DNA of 64,000 nucleotides from Plasmodium coatneyi. Lineage: Eukaryota > Apicomplexa > Aconoidasida > Haemosporida > Plasmodiidae. Within the stretch, counting starts at the first letter, position 1. Each line of letters starts with the position of its first letter. The DNA is taken from the NCBI RefSeq assembly GCF_001680005.1, contig NC_033569.1, forward strand, positions 1,736,001-1,800,000, in the 5' to 3' direction. Both the position numbers and the translations under genes were made by a program. Below the pieces are notes generated by a model. The model did no database searches. It worked only from the letters and a program-made list of their open reading frames with translations, and was not told the DNA's origin. Below are positions 45,531-56,631 of this stretch, in pieces.

Positions 45531-48500
45531 GCTAAATGTTTTTCACGTGATTTCCCTTCTTTTTCTTTGGCATGGAAAATTGTCATCATAGGATTTGTTG
45601 CGGGGGAGGTTCACTGGACGCATTGAATCTTGATTGATCCGCAACTCGATCGTTACACTATGCAGCTGTTACTCTGCTTCGTTGTGTAATCGTCCTCCCC
45701 TCGTTTGCGCTATAGCATTATTGGCTATAAATAATGCTACTCAGCGGTGTTTTCTCCTGCACTTTTGTCAAGCGCTTCCTTCTACATAGTTTCTTTCGTG
45801 TATGTATTTCTTCCCTTTGTTTGCTTTACTTCCCCCTTTTTTGTGCGACCGTTGGGTAGGTAAAGCGTTTCTCCTTACTCCTTTTGCGGTATTACACCGT
45901 TATAGATTTGGATTTTAATATTTCACTTGAACGGCTTTCAACAACAACAAAAAAAAAGGCTTTTATGATCCTGTGACCACTTCGACTGGGCTGGAAGATC
46001 GCTTAACATATAACAAAACAGGATTGCTTCTTTGAACTGGAAGGGGGTGATACATTCGTGACTTCGTAAACATGCATAGATAAATGTATATACTATTTTG
46101 GAGAAAAAAAAAACAACGTTTTTTTTTTAGCCGAACAAATTTGCAATATATTTGAATAGTTCACCCGCGTAACTGTTCAAGCAAGTGCTTTTTTATTTTC
46201 AATTTTGGTAAAATGTGTTTTGCTTTAGGACATGTACACGTGGGGTAGTTCATGGATAGGAAGAGCGGTTGATTGGTGAGTGCCCGAATAGCAAAGGGAA
46301 AGAAAAAGTAAAAAAAAAAAAAAAAACAACGTTCAAAATAAAGGATACATAGAAATAGTACACAATATTTTAAATACTCCCGAGCGTAGGAAAAGCAAAC
46401 TGTGACATATGCACATAAACACTAAAATGCATTGCCGAAACGGACGAATGAATAGGGGAAAAAAAAAAAAAGACCATATAATGTAGGCGCAAAATTTAAT
46501 AAGCATTAAAACACAAATGACAAAAACGGAAATATTGTTGTGAAGGTATTTTTGCCATTACTTTCGCATAAATTGTGACATATGGCAAAAATAATGTAGA
46601 GGAACAAATGCATAAAATGGTGAAGCTCATTTGTGAGAAGAAAATCGCAACGGAGTTGCAGCAGGTTTCCCGTCCACTGGAAAAAAAAAATAAAGTGGCA
46701 TTCCCTACGCAACAAACAAACATGTTAATCAGATTAAACAGATTAAAACAGCATAAACAAACAGGTGCGCAAACAAAACGAACAAATTGTGAACATTGTG
46801 GTCGTGCCAAAATGCCCCTCAACAGAAAAAAAAAAAAAAAAAATGGCAACCTTGGGTACATTTGGTAACAGAAATTTTACAAAGTTGTCAAGTACAAAGG
46901 CAGCGGTAAATGACGATATGTACATGTGGTGAAAACATGTAGGTACGGCTACGTATGTATGTAATTGTGTATGTTAATACATACAAAATGTGTGCCATGT
47001 TGAGGTTGCTTGCAATTTTGAGCTAACTTCGATATGGTGGCTATCTCTTCCGAGTTGTTAAAAGGTACACACTTAATGTCAGTAAAAATGTAACATTTTT
47101 ACGCTTTGACGTATTTATTTTATTTTAATTTTTTTTTTTTAAACAAATGAGGTGGAAAAAAGACGGACGCACAGGAGGGCCATGTACGCTTATTTCTCCC
47201 CCCCTCTTTCGCGCATCCTTTAAATTTGTTCCCAAAAAAGTTCTGAGGATGCAAAAATTGCCACAAACGAAAAAAAAAATAAAATAAAATAAAAACAAAA
47301 CGAAACAAAAGGAAAAGAAGCAAAACGTGAAGTAGAATTTAAGTCACAGAACGTTGACCATTTTGCAGTTTTTTTTTTTCTTTCGTACGTGAAATGTTAT
47401 AAAACATGGCAAAAAATTAATGCTACCAAGCCTGTCAATATTTAAAAGCGACATGACACCAGCCAAATTGAGTAACAGTGTAAAAAAAATTGTGTTTTTC
47501 CTTTTACACGTAAATGTGTATATATACACATAATACCCATCCATAAAAAGGCATAACGCGTAGCACTTAAAAAAAAAAAAAAAAAATTATAACTCATAAA
47601 TATGTAAAAGCCAAAGTGAAGTAAAAACTTACGTCCTCTTTGTTAGCAGTCCTGGTTTGGCCCGTCCATTTTTTCATTTTTTATTCTCACAGGGAAATAT
47701 GATATAGGCCAAAAATAAATGTGCGTAATTATGCAAAGTGATTGCAGTTTTGCGCGTTGAACGTTAACAAAAAAATTGTCACTTCATTTGCTGCTCCCGC
47801 TCATTTCCTGTGATATACTTTTTCCATTTTATATTTTCTAACGAATAAAATTGCACACCGATGCAATGTCGGCAGTGATGAGAAGTTTCGCTATCCCACT
47901 TCACATCCTCAATACGAAGCAAAACATGCTTAGCGATTCACATCGTATGAAGGGTGTGCGGGGGAGAGAAGAATAATTAAAAAAAAAAAAAAGCTTCACG
48001 TAGGCTACACTGAGTTGTTACACCTGTAAGAGGTTTTGTGGCACCCTTTTATTTCTAATATTACCTGTCGAGCGACGTGCAGAAAGGTGTTGTTCGTATA
48101 ATGGATTGCCCATATAACAACAAACTGTTTTCATCACTTTTTTTTCTATGTATGCTTAGGTGAATGCAAAAAATCCTCACCTTTTCACTTGTCTTCTTTA
48201 TCCCCCTACAAAGGGGAATAAAGAAAACTGCATTCATAGGCTGCTAGTATTAATTAAACGGAGAAAATGGCACAAATGTGCAGTCTCCTTAAGCTGTGGA
48301 AACTTTCATATGAAGAAATTTTACTTATTTTTTGCAAATTTTCCTTTCTTTCTTGTCAGAATATAATATATTACCTTTTAAAAGTGTTAACTCTGTTTCC
48401 AAGCAGTTCAAAAAATGGAATGTTCCAAAGAGATTGAAATGCCTCAGTGCAACACAAAAAAATGGAAAAGAGGCCACCCCCCATCTGCGATGAAGACCTT

Positions 48501-48806
48501 AAATGTGTTTATAAAAACTGATAAACTATTTAAACTCTTTTGTTAAAAGGCGCCTCCCCCCCTGCTATTTGAATACATTCATACGTAAGGTACACTCCTC
48601 GCGTAAGTAGTGTACGCTTAAGATCGCTTACAAATGCATAGAACGCTTCTTTTTAATAACACTTTTTGGTTACCCCTTCGCATTTAAAAAAAACGTTTTC
48701 AATTTTAAGTTATCCATTTTAGGAAAGCAGTTCCGAGTAAGGAAGTGGGAACATCTCCGAATGGCAACAATCATGTTGGTTCTCTTTTACGAATATTTGT
48801 CATATG
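45531..48806. other. Intergenic region upstream of formin 2
   Basis: About 3.3 kb with A/T runs and scattered short frames. One plus-strand frame at 46605-46868 (MHKMVKLICEKKIATELQQV..., with a CEHCG motif) was noted, but overlapping frames on both strands of similar length make it unconvincing. It is probably the promoter and 5' UTR of formin 2 plus the 3' UTR of the next minus-strand gene. Confidence 0.45.
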
Positions 48807-49334
48807 TTAATTATCATACTTTTTTGCGTTGTAAGTATTACTAAAGGGTCTCCCAATTTTTGACACCGTTGGGGGGAACTTTTTGGGAGCGTTCCGCATA
48901 ACCGATTGAATCACATCTGTTATATTCATCATAAAGATTTGGAGAAAAACAACGTGTTCCAGGCAGCTTCTCTTTGCATGTGGAAAAAAAAAAAATATAT
49001 ATATGCATATGTAATTTATATGTATACAATTTGGCACAAATGCATGTAACGCCCCCGATCCGCTTGCAAACATTTGTGCCAACCCGTCCTGCGTCATAAA
49101 TTTAAAAAATACGGCCTCAAGCGAATCCAGATAAAAACGTAACTTGGTCGAATATTTTATGTTAATTTTATAAAAAAAAATAAAGCTATCTTTCATGGGG
49201 TACGAGAAGTATCTCATTGTATATGGCAGAGCAAGCCCAAAACGCTTTCTGATTTTTGATAAAATTTTATTACCCCATTTGGGATGCCCAGAAATGCTAT
49301 TAAAAAACCTTTTTCCGATTTGTGCTGCCACCAA
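48807..49334 (-). CDS. Probable small mitochondrial protein, gene model uncertain
   Basis: A minus-strand frame of 175 codons looks coding. The N-terminal half is basic and amphipathic (IGKRFFNSISGHPKWGNKIL; KIRKRFGLALPYTMRYFSYP) like a mitochondrial leader, then comes YSTKLRFYLDSLEAVFFKF. The first codon at 49334 is TTG, so the true start is either an ATG inside the frame (49223) or lies in an upstream exon. The stretch at about 48970-49050 (CIHINYICIYIFFFFPH) reads like an intron with a T-rich acceptor (TTTTTTTTCCACATGCAAAG). The C-terminus KFPPTVSKIGRPFSNTYN is faintly like the end of L51/S25/CI-B8-fold mitochondrial ribosomal proteins such as mL43. That assignment is a guess. Confidence 0.5.
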   Translation of the reverse strand: MVAAQIGKRFFNSISGHPKWGNKILSKIRKRFGLALPYTMRYFSYPMKDSFIFFYKINIKYSTKLRFYLDSLEAVFFKFMTQDGLAQMFASGSGALHAFVPNCIHINYICIYIFFFFPHAKRSCLEHVVFLQIFMMNITDVIQSVMRNAPKKFPPTVSKIGRPFSNTYNAKKYDN

Positions 49335-50038
49335 GCTTTGTTAGGATGTGCCCTGTAGTGGCAATTTGACAAAGCAAAGGCGTGAACAGGAGAAGCAACA
49401 ACATATAACGAATGCAAGAAAAATCTCATTGAGCATTTACCACCAAACGGAAATAAAGTTTGCTTCTCCCATTAGTAGCAAAGGTCAGTGGCAACAGCGG
49501 AAGTAACCACATACAACAAGGCAAGCAGGGAGGAGAGGCTCCAAATAAAAGGTACGAAAACAGACTGAAGCGTACCGAAACGACTGAAAGTAGGCCCTTG
49601 TAAAAGTGCGGAGATAGGTGCAGACCGTGTTCGATGTGGCTGAGGCTCGTCCGAAATTTTACTCTGTTTCTTTTTTTTTTTTCAAATATTCGAACAGTTG
49701 ACGCAAGAATAAAGGTACTGTGGTGTCACCTCACCAACGTACTTTTGAATTTTTGGCATAAAAAGAAAAAACGCATAATTTTGCGAAGCACGTGTAATAA
49801 GATAGAACAAGTTGCTGCAGTGCGTCTGCATGAAAAAACGCAGTTAAAGGTAGTTTGCCTCGAATTCCGCAGAGGAAGCAGATAGGCACACTTCATGGTC
49901 TGTTATAGTGATTTTATTCCCCTGCTCACTGAAACCGTACGAAGGGGAAGAAGGCACAAATAGAAAAGGACAAACCGTTTGATAGCGGAACAATTCACTT
50001 ACTGCCACTACCCCCACAAATACCACGAAGATACGAAA
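49335..50038. other. Divergent intergenic region
   Basis: About 700 bases between the minus-strand mitochondrial candidate and the plus-strand LisH/WD40 gene. It may serve as a shared promoter. A T-run lies at 49671-49681. No gene seen, although a 5' exon of the mitochondrial candidate could lie at its left end. Confidence 0.5.
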
Positions 50039-52375
50039 ATGAAAAAAGAGTTTAAGGAATACAATGAGAAGAACTTCCGGAACATTCAATTTATTTACGA
50101 TTTCCTGGATAAAACTGGAATGAAAAATAGTGTGGAGGCGTTGAAGAACGAAAGCAAAATAAATTACGTAAAGGAGTATGACAAGTATTTTTTGGAGAAC
50201 GGCAGCAAGTATGACGCCGAAGAGGATACCAACACTCCAGATGAGGAAGTAGAGGACAATTCAAGCAATGTTCCAAGTGATAACCGAAGTGATAGCCCCA
50301 GTGATAATTTGAGCGACGACTTAGAAATCGATCGCGACTTTTTCTTCCACACGATTGAAAAAATGAAAAATACAGTTTTATGTAAAGCTATAGACAACTT
50401 TGAAAGCGCATTAAAAAGTAGTAGCAAAAGTAGTAAGAATGTTAGGCAAAAGGAGAAAGAAAAAACGGACAGTACACAAAAGGGAAACAATTTCCAAAAC
50501 GGGGATAACTTTCCCGGCTATATAAGTAGTTTCACAGCACCTTCACGTGATAACCGTGTTGGGATGAAAAAAGAGCATAACGCATGTAGTCAGGATAGCA
50601 TGCAAAATGACCGTACAAATCGGGATGAACATGTAGACATTTCTGAAAAAATAGAAGATGAGTCCAAAAGCGACATGGACAACGATAGCAGCAAAGCTAA
50701 ACATGGATGCATACTAAAAAATGTGGCCGAAAATGTGAAGGACATATCTTCCGTATCGAGAAACCATTTGAAGTTTCCCCTATCAGTAAATGGGAAGTTA
50801 CGATCAGGGGTAAGCAGCAAACGTGACTTAACTCTTAATGGAAAACCGAGCGGTGAAGTGGATGAAAACGCGCCCCAAGGTGAGGCGAAGTTGGGCCAAG
50901 AAAAAAGCAGCATTGATAATTTCCCCTACAAGTATGAAAGTGCTGAAGGTGCATGCTGGTCCAGCGAGAAGGGAAAAAGTAGCTGCTTAAGTGGCAAAAA
51001 GAGCAAGAGTCTCAGTGGGGAATGCGCCAAAGCGGTAAATAACAAGGCGGCAAGTAGTAACACAGGAACGGATAACCATAACGCAAAGGATGTGCACAAC
51101 TGGGACAGCTTCTTCACATACGAACGGGAAATCTGCAGAGAGTTAAAAGTAAAATACAGCGGTGGCCCAAAAGGCAAAAACGAAAACAACAACGGGGATG
51201 ATAACTACATCGGATCGACGTCCAACATTTTAGTTGTAAAATATATCGACATTTATAACCTGGAGACGTGCCAAAATATGAGATTCGAAAATATCATTTT
51301 TTTCAAAAATTTTTTCCCAATCTTGCTGCTGGTAGGGTACGCAGATGGCAACGTGAAGCTTCTTTTAATACTCTACGAGAAAAGCGACAATGAAAATAAC
51401 TCAGAGGAATGCATTCATATAGTCAAGGAGTTGGACCATATGTTCCTCAGCTCACCGATAATGTATATCGATATTAACTACAAGGACAATATATTTATCG
51501 TGTCCACAATGAATGGAGATATATTTATATGCAAAATAAATATGAAAAATCTCTCCCTTTTAACAGAAAATGTTGAATTAAATCACTCAATTGATGATAT
51601 AAAAAATCATGTAAAAACGGGCGAAAGGTATATTAGCATTATAAGAAATTTAACGTATCATAATAAGTACTCCGTCAAGTGTGTATTTAATGAGGATTAT
51701 TCACTTTTCTGTTCCATAGCAAATGATAAGAATTTAATTATTTACGAAAAAATTACAAGTGAAAGTGATATGTCTGTAATTTATGAAAAAAAAAAAGTTA
51801 TAGGATTGCCTGAAATACCAACAAGTGTTGTCTGGGTCAAAGAAAATAACAACAAAGAAATGATAATTACCAGCATGCTAAGCAGCAATCACATCCTTTG
51901 TATAAACAGCAAGACGTACAACGTAGTGGGTAAAATTTACCTATTTAACGAAACAGACAAATATAATATCCTCAATTTGGAATATAATAAAAATAAAAAC
52001 ATTCTTGTGATATGCTCAGACACGTCCATCATTTTTGTCTACTCCTTTGTTAGCAAAACAATTATTAGAAAAATTTACGGATGTGTTTTAAATTCCCTTT
52101 CCTTTCCAACAATGGAGGTAGACATAAACGGAAATAACATTTACATCACGTCAGACGATAAAGCGAATGGTACCCACATTTTAATTTTTGACATAAAAAG
52201 CGGAAATATTATCGACGCTATAAATAATGGCTATAAAATCAGATGCTTTCAATTGCTAAAAAGTTACATTTGCCCATTCTCCAGTGAAACCAATTCGAAT
52301 AACATTGAGGAAAATAAAAAATCGTTGCTTATCTTGGGGTCCTTTGACAAGAAAATACATTTTTACACTAACTGA
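50039..52375 (+). CDS. LisH and WD40 repeat protein (778 aa)
   Basis: I start at ATG 50039 (MKKEFKEYNEKNFRNIQFIY); the open frame to 49979 begins with TTG and adds nothing conserved. Residues about 11-45 fit a LisH dimerisation motif (IQFIYDFLDKTGMKNSVEAL followed by KNESKI). Residues about 50-365 are acidic, Ser/Asn/Lys low complexity. From about 390 to the end there are WD-like beta repeats (LLVGYADGNVKLLLILYEKS, IFIVSTMNGDIFICKI, SLFCSIANDKNLIIYEK, ILVICSDTSIIFVYSF, LLILGSFDKKIHFYTN). The last blade closes the protein at its stop. LisH-WD40 proteins act as scaffolds in microtubule, ubiquitin-ligase or transcription complexes; I cannot say which applies here. Confidence 0.85.
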   Translation: MKKEFKEYNEKNFRNIQFIYDFLDKTGMKNSVEALKNESKINYVKEYDKYFLENGSKYDAEEDTNTPDEEVEDNSSNVPSDNRSDSPSDNLSDDLEIDRDFFFHTIEKMKNTVLCKAIDNFESALKSSSKSSKNVRQKEKEKTDSTQKGNNFQNGDNFPGYISSFTAPSRDNRVGMKKEHNACSQDSMQNDRTNRDEHVDISEKIEDESKSDMDNDSSKAKHGCILKNVAENVKDISSVSRNHLKFPLSVNGKLRSGVSSKRDLTLNGKPSGEVDENAPQGEAKLGQEKSSIDNFPYKYESAEGACWSSEKGKSSCLSGKKSKSLSGECAKAVNNKAASSNTGTDNHNAKDVHNWDSFFTYEREICRELKVKYSGGPKGKNENNNGDDNYIGSTSNILVVKYIDIYNLETCQNMRFENIIFFKNFFPILLLVGYADGNVKLLLILYEKSDNENNSEECIHIVKELDHMFLSSPIMYIDINYKDNIFIVSTMNGDIFICKINMKNLSLLTENVELNHSIDDIKNHVKTGERYISIIRNLTYHNKYSVKCVFNEDYSLFCSIANDKNLIIYEKITSESDMSVIYEKKKVIGLPEIPTSVVWVKENNNKEMIITSMLSSNHILCINSKTYNVVGKIYLFNETDKYNILNLEYNKNKNILVICSDTSIIFVYSFVSKTIIRKIYGCVLNSLSFPTMEVDINGNNIYITSDDKANGTHILIFDIKSGNIIDAINNGYKIRCFQLLKSYICPFSSETNSNNIEENKKSLLILGSFDKKIHFYTN

Positions 52376-53537
52376 AAGGGGGGATTACAAATTTTGTATT
52401 TCCCCCAAATGTGATGTGCTGCTAATTTGTGAGAAGTTTTATAACCCCTTAGGGGTACCTACCTCCAGAACCGTATACCAAACCAGTGCCCTCTCTTGTT
52501 CCAGCAAAACGAAGGCAACTGAGAAGTAGAGATGTGATTACTCTCCGTTGGGAGGTGTCAACGTGGTGCCCTTATTTACATGTCATCCTGTACCACTCTC
52601 CTGCGAGACAGTACGTTTTATTCTATTTTTAGTATGCCCTCATTTTTTCCAGGCAGATTTGCGCCCGTCGAACATGTTTCGAATGTTCGCATAGGAGCTT
52701 CCTTTTGTCTTTTTTTTGTGATCCTTTGGATAGAACAATCATTTTTTTTGAGTTTTCATGGCAAGAAAAAAATTTCGAATGTGTAAAAAAAAAAAAAAAC
52801 TTACAATTCTGTCCGCACTACACCGGACGAATGTCACAATTTGAACCCTGATTATTAATCAAGCATGTGTTTAAAATATGGTCCTTTTTTTAAATGCATA
52901 ATTGCTATCCTTTTAATGCGTTGTCCAAAAGGGGAATGGTAATTTATCTTAAAATGGTTAGTTGTGTCACGCTTCGCAAAGCGCGAATGTTATCATTTCT
53001 TGCACATTCGGGTGTATTTTTTCAGTTAGCATGTTTTGCGAATCGTGCCATTATGTGTATGTACACTCTTGGAAGAAGGGAAAAATTACAAACAGGGTGG
53101 CCTAAAAAAATGTGTAGACGCGTGAATCTTGGGAGAGGCCAATTAAAAACAACAGCACAAAGCTGAAAAGTATGTACAGAACTGGCCAAAGTGCTACAAA
53201 TGTAATGATAAAAAAAAAAAAAAAAAAGAAAATACGGAGAATTGTACTAATGTAAAAACATGGCAACATTGAAAATTTTAAAAATACAAATTTCAAGTTA
53301 AGATCCCCCAGTTGTGTTTCCCCCCTTCTGTGTGTAAACTGGCCTTCTCACCGTTGTCTTTTTATTTGATCTATTTTATTTTTTTTTTTTTTTGAATCTG
53401 TTAGTACGTCTCGACGCTTTGCGCTTGCTCACTCTGTTCATTAAGCACTCCTCTTCCAATCACGATAACCGGCTTGCATTCCCACTGACCTCGCAACTAG
53501 AACGACCCAAACCAATTTCTGTGCATACACTAATAAA
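52376..53537. other. Intergenic region, no gene seen
   Basis: About 1.2 kb with A-runs near 52785-52799 and 53210-53227 and a T-run near 53378-53394. It probably comprises the 3' UTR of the WD40 gene and the promoter of the LamG-like gene. Confidence 0.5.
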
Positions 53538-55767
53538 ATGTCATTTCACTCTTTCAAAGCATGGTATCTGACATTCCTATATTTTTATTTTAAAATACAA
53601 ATTGAGTGTCATGTGGATGATCCGAAGTGGCCAGAATGTGACGTGTCCATCGATACGGCAATTTGTATTAACAATGGGCAAAAGATCCTGTTGCCGGAGG
53701 CAAAACCATATGGTGAGTATTTTCTCTGAACAGTTGCTCCGTTTTTTGTGCAAAATTGACCACGCATTCTTACCGTTATGAGGAAAAAATGTGTGCACAT
53801 CATAATCACATGTAAATTTTTTTTTTTTTTTTTTTTTCGTGGCTCAATCTGCACAACTCCACCTTCCCCCGATAGGCATCTCCGCGCACATAAACTTCGA
53901 CAGCATATCTGCAGTAGACGCAACTGGCAACAGAAACCATGCCGTGGGGAACTTTTTCGCCTCCACTGGATTTGGCGGTATCGGAAACTCTTCCCTGTTT
54001 AGGAAAAATTATATTTACATTCCCCATTCGGACGAGTATTTCAAAACGGTCGATTTTTCCTACACCTTTTTTATCTACCTACTGGAGGATGAATTGTCCA
54101 TGTAGGGAAAAGGAACAAAGTGGGCCGCCACACACAGGGGTTGTGTGTCAAGCTAGGGCAAAACAATCGTATGTGAGTATGTAAATTCATATAAGGGTTA
54201 CAACATACACGCATGAACTATCTTTATGTCCTTCCATTTGAAGAAAAAACAACGTAGAAGAAATGTTTTGCCCCGTAATCCACAAGGTATGCCCCTACGC
54301 CTATTTTGGCTCTGCATTCCTTTTGAAAATAGTTTCCCTATATCAATTCAGAACACCCTTTTCTTTCATCCCCCCACCACCTGCAGGGAATCATAAAAGA
54401 CAAAATCCAGGAATCCTCTCCAGCTATATTAATAAATGCAAAGGTATGGGGGAAAAAGAAAAAAAAGGAATCACAATAAAAACATGACAAAATGATAAAA
54501 ACAGATTATGTTGTGCTTTTACGGCCCTGTTTGTGAGTAGGCCTTTTCGTAATTCGAGGGACATTCAATCGTACTGCGCCGTCCTCGCAGAACATTTCGG
54601 GTTGTTTCCTACGCACATGCATGTGTATGTGTAAATAGGCGCCCCGACACACGCACCAAGCACTAACAAAACTATCACTTATACTACCCCCGCAGAATGG
54701 ACGAATTAAAATCGTTTTGAGCACCTCCTTTAGCACGAACTCGGGTGACTGAAAAAAATGAAACAACTGAAGAGTTTTTAACTGACATTGCATTGGCCCA
54801 TTTTGCTCTCTTTTTCGAAATGTCTATGAGTCGCTTCATCCCCCCGTGTGATATGTGCAAAAATGTGTCTAACTTGGGACACCGTTGCGCATATACCTAA
54901 AACGCTGACTCCCAAATAACATTTTCCTGAACAGCCGGAGAAGAATTTTTGAGCAATTTCAAATTAAGGCGTCACCAGTGGTATCACATTGCAGGTATGC
55001 TTCGCGGAAGTAGGCGCTACGGAAGGGTGGAATGCACTCATCCAGGCTTAACTGTGTGTGCATGTAAATATACATGTATATATATATATTTTTGCCCTTG
55101 CTCTGCAACAGTTGTCAGACACATAAACCACGTAAGACTCTTCGTGAACGGAATCCTGGACTCAAGTTTTCTAACCGAAGGTCGTGCATGCGCGAATATG
55201 CGTATACTTCTTCACAAGTGCATAAATGACCAGATAGGGACATTGCCCATCTGGTCAATTTGGCAACCAGCGCATATACATTGCGGTGTAATGATATGCG
55301 CCTTCCTCCCATGGACATTCATGTAAAGATTGTTCACTACTGTATTGAAAAAACATCGTGCAATCACGTCTGCATCTTCCATTTCCACTTTAGGGATAAC
55401 AAAAACGAACAACTTTCCGATATACATAGGGGGGGCACCATATTCAGTAGAGTCTTGTGACTTTCCCTTCTTACTGGACGAATTAAAAGTTTATAATTTG
55501 AGCATCGGAGTGGACCACATTCAGAGTGAAGCGGCAGCAACCCTAAACGGAGTAGAACCATCTTTCATCTACTTTGGTTGTTTCCATTGCGATATTAACA
55601 ATGCTATTTTGTCTTGTCCGAATAATTATCATTTGTGCAATAAGGTGGAACTATACATAGGGGTTTACAATGTCATGAGGAAATTCTCCCTAAATATAAA
55701 TAACCTTATATTGCCCTTCTCCCCCGAGAATCACACGGGCATAGGTGTGTGCTGTGCCGATATATGA
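53538..55767 (+). CDS. Secreted LamG-like (concanavalin A-fold) protein, eight exons
   Basis: Exons 53538-53712, 53876-54101, 54244-54286, 54387-54443, 54696-54744, 54935-54994, 55112-55180 and 55394-55767 total 1053 nt (350 aa). All junctions keep phase with GT...AG ends. The N-terminus has a hydrophobic segment (AWYLTFLYFYFKI) consistent with a signal peptide. The middle reads as a LamG/pentraxin-like sandwich: NFFASTGFGGIGNSS, YTFFIYLLED, NGRIKIVLSTSF, RRHQWYHIAVVRHINHVRLF with VNGILDSS, NNFPIYIGGAPY, FLLDELKVYNLSI. The C-terminus is Cys-rich (CFHCDINNAILSCPNNYHLC followed by NKVELYIGVYNVMRKF, then GVCC). LamG folds bind glycans or proteins outside the cell. Secreted proteins of this type are known from ookinete and sexual stages, so a mosquito-stage role is plausible. 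The third and fifth exons are easily missed. Confidence 0.85.
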
Positions 55768-56631
55768 GGCGCATTGGGGAAGCGGTCATTCGGGGGGTAA
55801 TAATTTGCCCCACAGAAACAGCTGCCTATCAATATTTCGCCCCACCCCTTTTGCATACCAATTCATATATTGAAAGGAAAGACGTAGATATATGTACATG
55901 TGGGGAAAAATAAAAAAGTACATACTACACAATTTTACACTTTCCTTCCGTACGGAGCTTACTCTACTTAAAATTGTGAAGTTTTTCTCTTCATTTCTAT
56001 TTTTGCTTTCCCGGAGTTGATGACATGTACATATATGTGTGTGTAATTTTTTCCCGCTGTTCATCCTCCCGAGCGATTACGTGTACCTGTTTTTCCTTTC
56101 TTTGCTCCTTTTACCCATTTATAAGGCGCAGCTCTTTTCAATTCCCCATTTTGAGAATAATTAAAATTTATTCCTCGTAAAAATTGTGAAGAGATATTTC
56201 TTTCCCTCCATTACTTAAACGTTGAAGAAAAAAAAAAAAAAAAACGGAGGGGTAAAAAAGGAACCGTTCTGTCTTATGGGAAAAAATATCCTTGGCAATT
56301 TCGCTGAGAGCTACAGGGGTGTAAATGTTTACGAATTTATACGTATAGCTATATCCTCTGTTGGGGCCCCGCATTTACCAATATAGTTTCATGATTGGGG
56401 AAGTACAAATGCCACGTGGCATCCCCTTTTGGGAAGTCACAGGTATGTAGCTAATAAATGGGTGAGGCGCAGTAACTACAGAATTTGCCCCAATATTACA
56501 CGTATTCCTGCTAACACGCTGTGTACGTACGGGAAAGCGTGCTTACCCCCATGGGTACACCAAGCAGACAGATAGATCTACCCCCCCCTGCACATACATA
56601 CCACTTGCTAATTTTCCATAGCAAAAAAAGA
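55768..56631. other. Intergenic region with possible 5' UTR intron acceptor
   Basis: About 860 bases. An A-run lies at 56227-56244. A good acceptor TTTTCCATAG ends at 56621, ten bases before the ATG of the next gene. That gene's leader may therefore be spliced, or a further coding exon may lie upstream. Confidence 0.45.

Noticed and set aside
46575..46868. 97-codon plus-strand frame with a CEHCG motif
   Set aside because: Frames of similar length exist on the opposite strand over the same bases, and the product ends in a Lys run from a poly(A) tract.
54258..54286. Shorter alternative third exon for the LamG-like gene (29 nt)
   Set aside because: It keeps phase if the fifth exon is skipped, but the fifth exon (NGRIKIVLSTSF) is clearly LamG-like, so the 43-nt exon from 54244 is preferred.
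54506..54793. 95-codon minus-strand frame inside the LamG-like gene
   Set aside because: It overlaps an intron and the small plus-strand exon at 54696-54744; no family features.
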